From UBA685 sp049889495 (lineage in GTDB: Bacteria; Pseudomonadota; Alphaproteobacteria; Puniceispirillales; Puniceispirillaceae): a stretch of DNA of 64,000 nt. The stretch lies in contig JBMHDH010000026.1 of NCBI GenBank assembly GCA_049889495.1, forward strand, positions 1 to 64,000, in the 5' to 3' direction. The number at the start of each line of letters is the position of its first letter. Within the stretch, counting starts at the first letter, position 1. Position numbers and translations under genes: made by a program. Positions 1-8,746 of the stretch are shown piece after piece. The notes under the pieces were generated by a model, which had not been told where the DNA came from, made no database searches, and worked only from the letters and a program-made list of their open reading frames with translations.

Positions 1-536
1 GCGAAAACAGAATAACCACCATGGGCCTTCGCAATGTTGTTAATCAGTTCCATAATTGTCACTGTTTTACCAACACCAGCACCGCCAAATAGGCCAATCT
101 TACCACCTTTGGCATAAGGTGCCAGAAGGTCAATAACCTTAATACCTGTTACCAAGATTTCTGATTCTGTTGACTGATCAACATATTCAGGTGCAGGACG
201 GTGAATTGGATAAGCTGTCTTAGCTTTCACAGGCTTGCCTTCATCCACAGGCTCGCCAATCACGTTCAAGATACGACCCAATGTTTCAGGACCTACAGGC
301 ACTGTAATTGGTGCGCCTGTATCTTTGGCTTCGGCACCACGTACCAGACCTTCTGTTGAATCCATCGCAATTGTGCGAACGGTTGATTCGCCAAGGTGCT
401 GTGCGACTTCCAACACAAGACGCTGACCATTATTGTCAACTTCAATCGCATTTAGGATATCAGGGATATCACCATCAAACTCAACATCGACAACCGCGCC
501 GATAACCTGAGAGATTCTTCCTACTGCATTTGCCAT
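1..536 (-). CDS. atpD: F1F0 ATP synthase subunit beta, 5' part only
   Basis: This is the catalytic beta subunit of the F1 ATP synthase on the cytoplasmic face of the inner membrane. The first 178 codons are present and the gene runs off the left edge of the window. It starts at ATG 536 with MANAVGRISQVIG, a typical beta N-terminus, followed by the beta-barrel domain and the Walker A motif GGAGVGKT at about residues 151-158. It follows atpG by 39 nt, in the order atpH-atpA-atpG-atpD. The truncation is caused by the window and is not biological. Confidence 0.97.
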   Translation of the reverse strand, partial: MANAVGRISQVIGAVVDVEFDGDIPDILNAIEVDNNGQRLVLEVAQHLGESTVRTIAMDSTEGLVRGAEAKDTGAPITVPVGPETLGRILNVIGEPVDEGKPVKAKTAYPIHRPAPEYVDQSTESEILVTGIKVIDLLAPYAKGGKIGLFGGAGVGKTVTIMELINNIAKAHGGYSVF

Positions 537-575
537 GGGTCTTTTACTCCGGGCTTTTCGTTTTCAATTTGTTAC

Positions 576-1457
576 CTACAGGGCTTCAGCACCAGAAATG
601 ATTTCAATCAATTCCTTGGTGATGTTTGCCTGACGTGTTCTGTTATAAACAAGAGTAAGACGGTCAATCATATCACCGGCATTTCTTGTTGCGTTATCCA
701 TTGCTGTCATACGCGCTGCCAATTCAGAGGCAGATGATTCAAGCAAAGCTGAGAAAAGCTGTGTTGCCACATTGCGTGGTAACAAAGCGTTCAAGATCTC
801 TTCTTCATCAGGCTCATATTCATAAATCGCCTGCAAAGAATTTGTCTCTTCAGCTTCTTGTTCTTGCACTTCAGCTGGGATCAATGACTGGTGCGTCACA
901 TCCTGTTTGATGACATTCACAAACTTATTATAAAGCATGGAAACAGAATCAAATGACCCTGCTTCAAAGCCTTCAATAATCTTGGTTGCGATTTCATCAG
1001 CGTCACCGAATTTCACATCTGTGCCTTGCACATTTTCAATACGTGCGAAGGTTTTATCTGTGATTTCGCTGCCGAGGGCATCTGCTGATTTACGTCCAAC
1101 GATATAAACCAAAACAGACTGACCAGCTGCTTGCTTTTCTGCCAAGACCTGACGTGCGGCTCTTGTGATGAAGGCGTTAAAGCCACCACAAAGACCTTTG
1201 TCAGCTGACACAATCACCAACAGATGTGTTTTGACATTTTCACGGCCAACTAAAAGAGCTGGCGCAGATGCCGCATCTGCCTTGGCTGCTAGCGAGGCGA
1301 TCACATCATTCATGCGAGATGAATAAGGGCGTGATGCCTCAGCAACTTCCTGAGCACGGCGCAGCTTTGCAGCCGCGACGAGCTTCATCGCAGAGGTGAT
1401 TTTCTGCGTGGATTTGACGCTATCAATACGCGTCTTTAGATCCTTCAAATTTGGCAT
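576..1457 (-). CDS. atpG: F1F0 ATP synthase subunit gamma
   Basis: This is the central rotor shaft of the F1 ATPase, which couples rotation of the c-ring to catalysis in the alpha/beta hexamer. The protein has 293 aa, the usual family length. The N-terminal helix (MPNLKDLKTRIDSVKSTQKI) and the C-terminal helix (RLTLVYNRTRQANITKELIE) are the two coiled-coil strands of the shaft; the central part holds the conserved SADKGLCGGFN segment. It lies 44 nt after atpA and 39 nt before atpD, and is co-transcribed with them. Confidence 0.97.
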   Translation of the reverse strand: MPNLKDLKTRIDSVKSTQKITSAMKLVAAAKLRRAQEVAEASRPYSSRMNDVIASLAAKADAASAPALLVGRENVKTHLLVIVSADKGLCGGFNAFITRAARQVLAEKQAAGQSVLVYIVGRKSADALGSEITDKTFARIENVQGTDVKFGDADEIATKIIEGFEAGSFDSVSMLYNKFVNVIKQDVTHQSLIPAEVQEQEAEETNSLQAIYEYEPDEEEILNALLPRNVATQLFSALLESSASELAARMTAMDNATRNAGDMIDRLTLVYNRTRQANITKELIEIISGAEAL

Positions 1458-1501
1458 CGAGTTGTCTCCAGCCTTATCTGATTGCGACTAGGGTTGAACG
1501 C

Positions 1502-3037
1502 TTACGCAAATGACTTTGCGAAAGATTCGATCTCTGCACGCAGTTTTGCTTCAGTTTCGTCGGTGATTTTGCCTTCCTCACGGATCGACTTCAAAATATC
1601 TTGGCCAGCGCTGTGGATATGCTCCATCAGGCCTGCTTCGAAACGACCAACTTCTGAGACAGGATAGGCATCAAGATAGCCTTTCACACCTGCAAAAATC
1701 ACAACAACCTGTTCTTCCACTGTCAAAGGAGAATATTGTGGCTGTTTCAACAATTCTGTCAAACGAGCCCCACGCTCTAGCAATTGACGTGTTGAGGCAT
1801 CCATATCAGAAGCGAACTGCGCAAAAGCAGCCATTTCACGATACTGCGCCAATTCCAACTTAATGGTACCAGCCACTTGCTTCATCGCCTTTGTTTGAGC
1901 AGCAGAACCCACACGAGACACTGACAGACCCACATTCACAGCTGGACGAATGCCTTTATAGAACAATTCTGTTTCCAAGAAAATCTGACCATCAGTGATC
2001 GAAATCACATTTGTTGGAATATAAGCAGACACGTCACCAGCCTGTGTTTCAATCACAGGAAGAGCGGTCAATGAGCCTGACCCATTTTCTGCGTTCAATT
2101 TCGCCGCACGTTCCAATAGACGTGAGTGCAAGAAGAACACGTCACCAGGATAAGCTTCACGGCCTGGCGGACGACGAAGAAGCAATGACATCTGGCGATA
2201 AGCCACAGCCTGCTTTGACAAATCATCATAAACCACAAGCGCATGCATGCCGTTATCACGGAAATATTCACCCATCGCAGCAGCTGTATAAGGTGCCAAG
2301 AACTGCATTGGTGCAGGATCAGAAGCGGTCGCTGCCACAACGATCGAATATTCCATTGCGCCCTGTTCTTCTAGGGTGCGCACAATCTGTGCCACTGTTG
2401 AACGCTTTTGACCAACCGCAACAAAGATACAGAATAATTTCTTTGAATCATCATTACCAGCAGCTTCATTTGTTGCTTTTTGGTTGATGAAGGCATCAAT
2501 CGCAATCGCTGTTTTACCAGTTTGGCGGTCACCAATGATCAATTCACGCTGGCCACGACCAATTGGGATAAGTGAGTCAATCGCCTTTAGGCCTGTCTGC
2601 ATTGGCTCATGCACTGACTGGCGCGGCATAATGCCAGGGGCTTTGACTTCCACTCTTGTGCGGTTCACATCTTCCAATGGGCCTTTGCCGTCAATTGGAT
2701 TACCAAGCGCGTCAACAACGCGTCCTAGCAAGCCCTTGCCAACAGGTGTATCCACAATCGAGGCTGTACGACGCACAACATCGCCTTCGCGAATGCCGCG
2801 GTCATCGCCAAAGATAACGATACCAACATTGTCAGTTTCAAGGTTAAGTGCCATCCCTTTGATGCCACCATCAAATTCAACCATTTCACCAGCCTGAACA
2901 TTATCCAGACCGTAAACACGCGCGATACCATCCCCAACAGATAGCACACGACCTACTTCAGCAACTTCAGCTTCTGAACCGAAGTTAGCAATTTGATCCT
3001 TGAGAATCGCAGAAATTTCAGCTGCACGGATATCCAT
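1502..3037 (-). CDS. atpA: F1F0 ATP synthase subunit alpha
   Basis: This is the non-catalytic nucleotide-binding alpha subunit of the F1 hexamer, 511 aa. It has the N-terminal MDIRAAEIS segment, a Walker A motif GDRQTGKT at about residues 169-176, and the family motif SALSVSRVGSAAQ in variant form (VGLSVSRVGSAAQ). I chose ATG 3037, which shares its A with the TGA stop of atpH (a TGATG junction implying translational coupling). An in-frame GTG one codon upstream is possible but less likely. Confidence 0.97.
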   Translation of the reverse strand: MDIRAAEISAILKDQIANFGSEAEVAEVGRVLSVGDGIARVYGLDNVQAGEMVEFDGGIKGMALNLETDNVGIVIFGDDRGIREGDVVRRTASIVDTPVGKGLLGRVVDALGNPIDGKGPLEDVNRTRVEVKAPGIMPRQSVHEPMQTGLKAIDSLIPIGRGQRELIIGDRQTGKTAIAIDAFINQKATNEAAGNDDSKKLFCIFVAVGQKRSTVAQIVRTLEEQGAMEYSIVVAATASDPAPMQFLAPYTAAAMGEYFRDNGMHALVVYDDLSKQAVAYRQMSLLLRRPPGREAYPGDVFFLHSRLLERAAKLNAENGSGSLTALPVIETQAGDVSAYIPTNVISITDGQIFLETELFYKGIRPAVNVGLSVSRVGSAAQTKAMKQVAGTIKLELAQYREMAAFAQFASDMDASTRQLLERGARLTELLKQPQYSPLTVEEQVVVIFAGVKGYLDAYPVSEVGRFEAGLMEHIHSAGQDILKSIREEGKITDETEAKLRAEIESFAKSFA

Positions 3038-3591
3038 CACGCAACACCCTTCATGGCGGCTTCAAGCCGGTTTAGTTTTGTTTTGATTGACGTATCAATC
3101 ATACGAGAGCCGATGCGTACCACAAGCCCACCAATCAAAGAGGGATCAACACGCATCGAAAGAGACAATTTATCGCTGCCAGCAAGCTTAGCAACGCTTT
3201 GTTCGACCAGCTTCTGACGCTCTTTATCAAGCGCAACAGCTGAGACGACTTCTGCTGAGATCTGGCCACGCTTTTTGGCAACCAGCTCAACGAAATTTTG
3301 TGAAATTTTTGCCAAAGCAAACAAACGGCCATTATCCGCGACAGCGCCAATAAATTTGACGGTCAGCGTATCTGCGCCTGCTTTTTCTAGGATGGCTGTC
3401 ATTGCATTCATCTGCTGTGCGCGGCTTAGCACGGGAGATGTCACCAATCTTGCCAAATCTTCATTTTCTGACATCAAAGCCGTCAGCTTTTCAAGATCAC
3501 CCAAAACGGCGTCAACTGACTTTGATTCACTGGCTAAATCATACAGGGCACCTGCATAGCGATCTGCCAGACCTGTTGTAACGGAGCTCAC
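3037..3591 (-). CDS. atpH: F1F0 ATP synthase subunit delta
   Basis: This 184-aa protein is the delta (OSCP-like) subunit, which joins the peripheral stator stalk to the top of F1. The N-terminal six-helix domain is recognisable from LADRYAGALYDLA, and the C-terminal segment VRIGSRMIDTSIKTKL is the family signature. It is the first gene of the F1 operon here. The F0 genes are not adjacent, as is usual in alphaproteobacteria. About 240 noncoding bases separate it from priA and must contain the operon promoter, which I could not assign with confidence. Confidence 0.95.
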   Translation of the reverse strand: MSSVTTGLADRYAGALYDLASESKSVDAVLGDLEKLTALMSENEDLARLVTSPVLSRAQQMNAMTAILEKAGADTLTVKFIGAVADNGRLFALAKISQNFVELVAKKRGQISAEVVSAVALDKERQKLVEQSVAKLAGSDKLSLSMRVDPSLIGGLVVRIGSRMIDTSIKTKLNRLEAAMKGVA

Positions 3592-3834
3592 CTGTTATAT
3601 TCCTCATAATTACAAGGCAATCAGCTGTCTTGTCCTATCATTTGGACGCCAGCGTCATCCTTGGCAAACCACATCAAGCTAGGGTCGAAGAGACGCATCT
3701 TTTTACAAGATAAAAACCTGCCACCCATTTTGCTGAGTGGGAATTATCACATGCTAGCAGGAAAGGCAAGCAAGAAGGCATGCCAAAAGTGCCATTTCAA
3801 ACGGTTTTTGCGTCATTCATAAAAAATGACCCAC
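3592..3834. other. Intergenic region priA-atpH
   Basis: This 243-base noncoding stretch lies between the priA stop and the atpH start, both on the minus strand. Just downstream of priA a 6-bp hairpin (GTCATT/AATGAC) is visible without a following T-run, so it is not a convincing terminator. The region presumably carries the ATP synthase promoter. No RNA gene or clear operator was seen. Confidence 0.4.
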
Positions 3835-6180
3835 TTATAAAAAATTGTAGGGATCAATATCAATTTGCAGTTGCATACGCGCTGGCAGACGAATTTCATC
3901 AAGCCATTGTCGGATAATCGTTTGCAAATCCACATCTTTTGGCGCGCGCAACAAAAACCGCATGCGATAACGCCCTCTGATACGGGCAATAGGGGCCGCG
4001 GTGGGGCCAAAAATATCAACCTGCTGAAATTGTGGTTTTGTGCCAGCGATGTGCCATGCCATCTGTTCGGTTTCTTTTTCATCAGGACCAGAAAGAATCA
4101 CAGCAGCTAATTTACCAAAAGGTGGCATCAGAGCTGCTTGCCGCAATTCCACTTCTGTTGCCAAAAACGAATCTCTGTCACCCGAGGCTAGCGATTGAAA
4201 CACTTTATTATCTGGCTCATAGCTCTGCAACATGGCTTGGCCTTTTATCGCCTCTCTACCTGCACGGCCAGCGGCCTGGGATAACATCTGATAGGTGCGT
4301 TCTGCGGCGCGTAAATCCCCGCCTTGCAAACCAAAATCAGCATCAACCACCCCAACCAACGTCAAATTTGGGAAATGATGCCCTTTTGCAGCCATTTGCG
4401 TGCCAATGATGATATCAATTTCGCCAGATGTGATGGCAGTAATCATTTGCGATGCCACCTCTGGCCGTGCGGCTGTGTCTGATGAAAAAATACAAATGCG
4501 CGCGTCAGGAAACAGATGCGACACTTCTTCGGCCAGACGTTCTACCCCAGGGCCATAGGCGCGCATTGTCTCTTCTGCCCCACAAGAATGACAGCGATTC
4601 ACCAATTTTTGCCGATACCCGCAATGATGGCATTGTCTGGTGCCTGTCAAGCGATGTGTGACAAGCCACGAATCACAAGCTTCACAGGTGGCTTTTTCAC
4701 CACATGATTCGCAAATTGACAAAGGCGCATAGCCACGCCTGTTTAAAAACAACAAGCTTTGCTGCCGCTTTTCTAAATTTTGCGCAATCGCTGTGATCAA
4801 CGGGTCGGACAGCCAGCGGCCAGCTGGTGGGCGGTCTTGTTTTAAATCCACCATGGTAATATCTGGCAGATGCGCCCCACCAGCGCGATCTTGCAGACGC
4901 CAATGATGATAGCGTCCAGAATGGGTTATTTTTTCAGATGACCCTGTTACCGCCTCAGGCAGATGACCTGCATTGACCCAGCTTTCCAAAGATGGCGTTG
5001 CCGTTGCCATAATCACAGGCACTGCTTCGATATAGGCGCGCATAACTGCCATATCCCGCGCTTGATAAATCACCATATCTTCTTGTTTAAAGGCTTGTTC
5101 ATGTTCTTCATCAATGATGATCAGGCCTAGATTTGTGAAAGGCAAAAATAAGGCGGACCGCGCCCCGACCACCACTATTGGCTCTCCTGCCAAACAGCTG
5201 CGCCAGATGTGCCGTCTTTCAGATTGCGAGACAGAGGAATGCCAGATATGCGGCTTGCGGCCGAAACGCGCCACAAACCGATCTTGCCACGCGGTGGTCA
5301 GCGCAATTTCAGGTAACAGAATCAAGATCTGAGACGATGTGGCAAGAACGGTATGAACCAATTCAAAATAAACCTCGGTTTTGCCAGATCCTGTGACCCC
5401 ATCTAGTAAATGCGCTGAATAGCCTTGTGCCAAATAAGACAATAATCCATCTGCCACTTGTTTTTGCGCCCCTGTTAGCGTGACAAGTGAGGCATCATGA
5501 TGGGTCATCTCAACAGCTACTGGTTTTGGCACTTGTGATTCTTGCAATAAGCCTTGTTTTGCCATCGCCTTTACAATCGCAACAGATGTACCTGTTTCTG
5601 CGGCCAAATCAGATGCCGTCAGAGCAGGACCATCAGCCAGAAAAGACAAAATCCTTTTTCGTTTTTCCGTAAGCTGTTTTGGTGCTTTGCGATGATCTGT
5701 TTCTTGGTCATCTTCATGGACAGGCGGCAAATGATAAACATTTTGAAGCGGCGGCGGCAAAAAAGCAGCAGGTGTTGATAACATCATGCGCATCACCATG
5801 CCAAAAGGTGCCAAGGTCCAATCAGCCACAGCCCGCAAGAAGCGTATATGTTGCGCTGTTAAGACAGGGCCATCAGCCACCATTTCTATGGTTTTTAGGG
5901 TATGTCTTTTTTCTTGCTGAGAGGCTTCACATGCCAAAATAATGCCCCATACCAGCCTTTTGCCAAGCGGCACTTGAACAATCATACCGATTTCAGGGAT
6001 GATTGGCTGATCACCATCTAGCCCATCAAATAGATAGTCATATACAAGCGGCAATTTGCGGCGCAAAGGCAATGGCACAGCAACTTGCACGATAAGGGGC
6101 TGATCTAGGTGATGCCGCATGCCATCATCAGCTTGTTGATCTTTTGCCTGATGAGAAGATGAAGGTGATGAGGATGACAT
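3835..6180 (-). CDS. priA: Primosomal replication restart helicase PriA
   Basis: PriA is a superfamily 2 3'-5' DNA helicase that recognises stalled forks and reloads the replisome. The protein has 781 aa. It has an N-terminal fork-binding domain, Walker A GVTGSGKT near residue 261, the DEEH box in IIDEEHEQAF, and a zinc-binding module with four CxxC pairs (CESC, CEAC, CHHC, CHSC). Helicase motif V/VI is seen as GTQMAAKGHHFPN and QAAGRAGR. The first 20 residues are Ser/Gln-rich and poorly conserved, so an internal ATG at 6120 is an alternative start. It sits beside atpH, a common alphaproteobacterial arrangement. Confidence 0.96.
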   Translation of the reverse strand: MSSSSPSSSHQAKDQQADDGMRHHLDQPLIVQVAVPLPLRRKLPLVYDYLFDGLDGDQPIIPEIGMIVQVPLGKRLVWGIILACEASQQEKRHTLKTIEMVADGPVLTAQHIRFLRAVADWTLAPFGMVMRMMLSTPAAFLPPPLQNVYHLPPVHEDDQETDHRKAPKQLTEKRKRILSFLADGPALTASDLAAETGTSVAIVKAMAKQGLLQESQVPKPVAVEMTHHDASLVTLTGAQKQVADGLLSYLAQGYSAHLLDGVTGSGKTEVYFELVHTVLATSSQILILLPEIALTTAWQDRFVARFGRKPHIWHSSVSQSERRHIWRSCLAGEPIVVVGARSALFLPFTNLGLIIIDEEHEQAFKQEDMVIYQARDMAVMRAYIEAVPVIMATATPSLESWVNAGHLPEAVTGSSEKITHSGRYHHWRLQDRAGGAHLPDITMVDLKQDRPPAGRWLSDPLITAIAQNLEKRQQSLLFLNRRGYAPLSICESCGEKATCEACDSWLVTHRLTGTRQCHHCGYRQKLVNRCHSCGAEETMRAYGPGVERLAEEVSHLFPDARICIFSSDTAARPEVASQMITAITSGEIDIIIGTQMAAKGHHFPNLTLVGVVDADFGLQGGDLRAAERTYQMLSQAAGRAGREAIKGQAMLQSYEPDNKVFQSLASGDRDSFLATEVELRQAALMPPFGKLAAVILSGPDEKETEQMAWHIAGTKPQFQQVDIFGPTAAPIARIRGRYRMRFLLRAPKDVDLQTIIRQWLDEIRLPARMQLQIDIDPYNFL

Positions 6181-6284
6181 GGCTGAGACTATGTGATTCG
6201 GCTTGCTTTACAATGCGGTGAGACGTATTTTTAAATCATATCATGGCTTGGGATTTTACGCCTATCTTTGTGCGCAAGACCCCG

Positions 6285-6316
6285 TATGATATATGAATAA
6301 GTGATATAATATCATA
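6285..6316 (+). promoter_or_regulatory. Inverted repeat around a TATAAT box upstream of the transaldolase gene
   Basis: The arms TATGATAT (6285-6292) and ATATCATA (6309-6316) are perfectly complementary with a 16-nt spacer. A consensus -10 hexamer TATAAT lies at 6305-6310 and runs into the right arm. No good -35 match is visible at the expected distance. It is about 63 nt upstream of the transaldolase ATG, so this is a candidate promoter/operator. The AT-richness makes chance pairing possible. Confidence 0.4.
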
Positions 6317-6378
6317 AGTTAGGACATCTCATAATGGGCACCCTGACGATATGGCGCAAGTAACAAAGGCAACACGCA

Positions 6379-7032
6379 ATGAAAATTTTCCTCGATACAG
6401 CTGATTTGAACGAAATTCGCCGTTTGGCACCAACAGGCATGGTAGATGGTGTAACAACCAACCCATCACTGATTGCCAAATCAAGTTCAGATATTCTTGC
6501 CACCATCAAAGATATTTGCGCTGAAATCCCAGGGCCTGTTAGCGCAGAAGTCACAGCAACTGATTATGACACCATGTTAAAAGAAGGCTTAAAGCTTGCC
6601 GATTTAGCAGATAATGTGGCGGTAAAAGTGCCTTTAACTGTGGATGGGCTGCGTGTTTGTAAAGCCTTGTCAGATCAAGGGATTATGGTGAATGTGACCT
6701 TATGTTTTTCACCAGCACAAGCCTTATTGGCTGCCAAAGCTGGTGCGGCTTTCATCTCTCCTTTTGTAGGCAGGCTGGATGATTTAGGCCAAGATGGCAT
6801 GAATTTGATTTCTGAGATTTGTACCTTATACGATAATTATGATTTCGATACAGAAGTGCTTGTCGCATCAGCGCGTGGCCCGCAACATGTTGTCGATGCC
6901 GCCTTGCTTGGCGCAGATGTGGTCACATTGCCACCAGCGATTTTGGATAAAATGTATCATCATCCTTTAACAGATAATGGGCTAAAGGCCTTTTTGGCTG
7001 ATTGGGAAAAAACAGGCCAATCGATTCTCTAG
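6379..7032 (+). CDS. tal: Transaldolase-family protein (TalC/Fsa type)
   Basis: This is a 217-aa short-form transaldolase, the TalC/fructose-6-phosphate aldolase subgroup of class I aldolases. The family transfers dihydroxyacetone units in the pentose phosphate pathway. The N-terminal MKIFLDTADLNEIR and GVTTNPSLIAK segments and the Schiff-base lysine in NVAVKVPLT (about residue 87) are present, as is the phosphate-binding FISPFVGRLDD segment. It lies between priA and DUF484/xerC. Sequence alone does not separate true transaldolase from fructose-6-phosphate aldolase activity; transaldolase is the usual assignment in this clade. Confidence 0.93.
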   Translation: MKIFLDTADLNEIRRLAPTGMVDGVTTNPSLIAKSSSDILATIKDICAEIPGPVSAEVTATDYDTMLKEGLKLADLADNVAVKVPLTVDGLRVCKALSDQGIMVNVTLCFSPAQALLAAKAGAAFISPFVGRLDDLGQDGMNLISEICTLYDNYDFDTEVLVASARGPQHVVDAALLGADVVTLPPAILDKMYHHPLTDNGLKAFLADWEKTGQSIL

Positions 7033-7060
7033 CCTCTTATTCCATAACCAGGCATAGATC

Positions 7061-7762
7061 ATGACAGATTTAGATGACAATGCGATTTTAAGCTATCTGA
7101 AGGGCCATCCAGATTTTCTGATGCGTCATGCCGACCAGCTTCGCCAATCAGGCATCGCCTTGCCATCATCTCATGAAGCCAATGTGATTGATGTCACATC
7201 AAAAATCGCAGAAAGAGCGCGCCAAGAAGCACGGCAAGCGGCCCAAACCAATCAATCATTATTGAATGTGGCAGCTGAAAATATGCTGCATTGGCAAGAA
7301 TTGCATTTGGCCACTTTGGGCTTTTTGGCGTGTAATGATTTGCGTGGCTTTGCACAAATGGTTGATGAAGAATTGCCTTTGATTTTTGGGCTCGCAGGCT
7401 CACGGCTGATTATGCCAGAGGAAACAGCGATTAAACAAGCTGAAGAGCTTGGGTTTTTGGTCTTACCTCAAAGCGAGATTGACGACCTTAGCCAATCTGA
7501 AACCATCTATCTTGGCCCACCACCAGAACAAGGCCAAGGGTTGTTTTCTTATCCAAATTCATCAATGGCAATCATGCGCTTGCCAGATCAGCTTTCGCCG
7601 CCTGTAGCGGGATCAGCACTTGTGCTGGCTGGCCGTACAGAAGACAGCTTTTCCCAAGGCAAGGGCCGCACCTTATTATTGCATTTGGCTGAGATGGTGG
7701 GGGTCTGTTTATTGGCGTTAATCGAGGCGCCTTACCATCATGATGGCGCTGTTTCAAAATGA
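7061..7762 (+). CDS. DUF484 family protein
   Basis: This 233-aa soluble protein belongs to the DUF484 family, recognised from the N-terminal ILSYLKGHPDFLMRHADQL segment and by its position directly before xerC, a conserved pairing in proteobacteria. The C-terminal two thirds resembles a GAF-like fold (inference). No catalytic motif is seen. Its stop overlaps the xerC start by 4 nt (ATGA), which suggests translational coupling. The molecular role is not established; a link to XerC or cell division is suggested only by gene neighbourhood. Confidence 0.88.
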   Translation: MTDLDDNAILSYLKGHPDFLMRHADQLRQSGIALPSSHEANVIDVTSKIAERARQEARQAAQTNQSLLNVAAENMLHWQELHLATLGFLACNDLRGFAQMVDEELPLIFGLAGSRLIMPEETAIKQAEELGFLVLPQSEIDDLSQSETIYLGPPPEQGQGLFSYPNSSMAIMRLPDQLSPPVAGSALVLAGRTEDSFSQGKGRTLLLHLAEMVGVCLLALIEAPYHHDGAVSK

Positions 7763-8733
7763 AGCAATCCCACGCTGTGGCAAGCGGATTATGGCGTGAT
7801 GACTGGCTGACATGGCTAGAGACTGTGCGCCGTTATCCTGAAAATACCCTAGATGCCTATCAACGTGATATTGATGATTATATCGGCTTTGCCAGCGCAA
7901 CAAATACCCCTTTATTGCCGTTTGAACGGCCCTTTTATCGTCGCTATCTTGCCTATTTACAAGATAAAGGGCTGGCCAGAACGACCATTGCGCGACGTGT
8001 GTCTGCGGTGCGCTCCTATTACCGCTATGGCTTAAAACATAAAGGGGCTGATATTCCAGATTTAAGCTGGATGAAGACACCAAAAGTGCATCAGCCCTTG
8101 CCAAAAGCCTTATCACAAAACCAAACGGATGCCATGTTAACCGCCCTTGTGGCGCGTAAAACAGATCTATGGCAAAATCAGCGTGATTATGCCGTGTTAT
8201 TATTGCTCTATGGCGCAGGGCTTCGTTTATCAGAGGCCTTATCTCTGACAAGTGATGATTTGCCGATGACGGAATGGCTTCGCCTAACAGGAAAAGGTGG
8301 CAAAATCCGAGAGGTGCCAATCTTGCCAGTGATTTGCGATGCCATCACAGCCTATCACCGCCTCTGTCCGTTTGATTTAACCAAACAAGGCCCATTATTT
8401 TTATCATCAAGAGGAAATGCGCTTGGGCCAAGGGCGGTGCAAAGATTGGTCGAATCACTTCGCCAAGCCGCTGACTTACCAGCCCATACAACACCGCATG
8501 CTCTGCGTCATGCCTTTGCGACATCGTTATTGGCTGGTGGCGGAGATTTGCGGGCAATCCAACAATTGCTTGGCCATGCCAGCCTGTCCACAACACAACG
8601 TTACACGCATATTGACACAGCGCGTCTGCGCGAGGTGCATCAACAGACACATCCTCGCGCTAAATTGGCCCACGCTAAATCAAAGGGCGTTAAATCATCA
8701 GCAACAAAAGATAATAGGACAGATGCTGATTAA
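7759..8733 (+). CDS. xerC: Tyrosine recombinase XerC
   Basis: XerC acts with XerD at the dif site to resolve chromosome dimers before cell division. The 324-aa protein has an N-terminal SAM-like core-binding domain (SVSAVRSYYRYG-type region) and a C-terminal catalytic domain with all expected residues: Arg156 (GLRLSEAL), a Lys in TGKGGK at 179-182, His247 and Arg250 (HALRH), His273 (LLGHASL) and nucleophile Tyr282 (RYTHI). The DUF484 partner upstream favours XerC over XerD. A basic tail of about 25 residues follows the catalytic domain. Confidence 0.94.
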   Translation: MKQSHAVASGLWRDDWLTWLETVRRYPENTLDAYQRDIDDYIGFASATNTPLLPFERPFYRRYLAYLQDKGLARTTIARRVSAVRSYYRYGLKHKGADIPDLSWMKTPKVHQPLPKALSQNQTDAMLTALVARKTDLWQNQRDYAVLLLLYGAGLRLSEALSLTSDDLPMTEWLRLTGKGGKIREVPILPVICDAITAYHRLCPFDLTKQGPLFLSSRGNALGPRAVQRLVESLRQAADLPAHTTPHALRHAFATSLLAGGGDLRAIQQLLGHASLSTTQRYTHIDTARLREVHQQTHPRAKLAHAKSKGVKSSATKDNRTDAD

Positions 8734-8746
8734 CACGCAATGGCGC

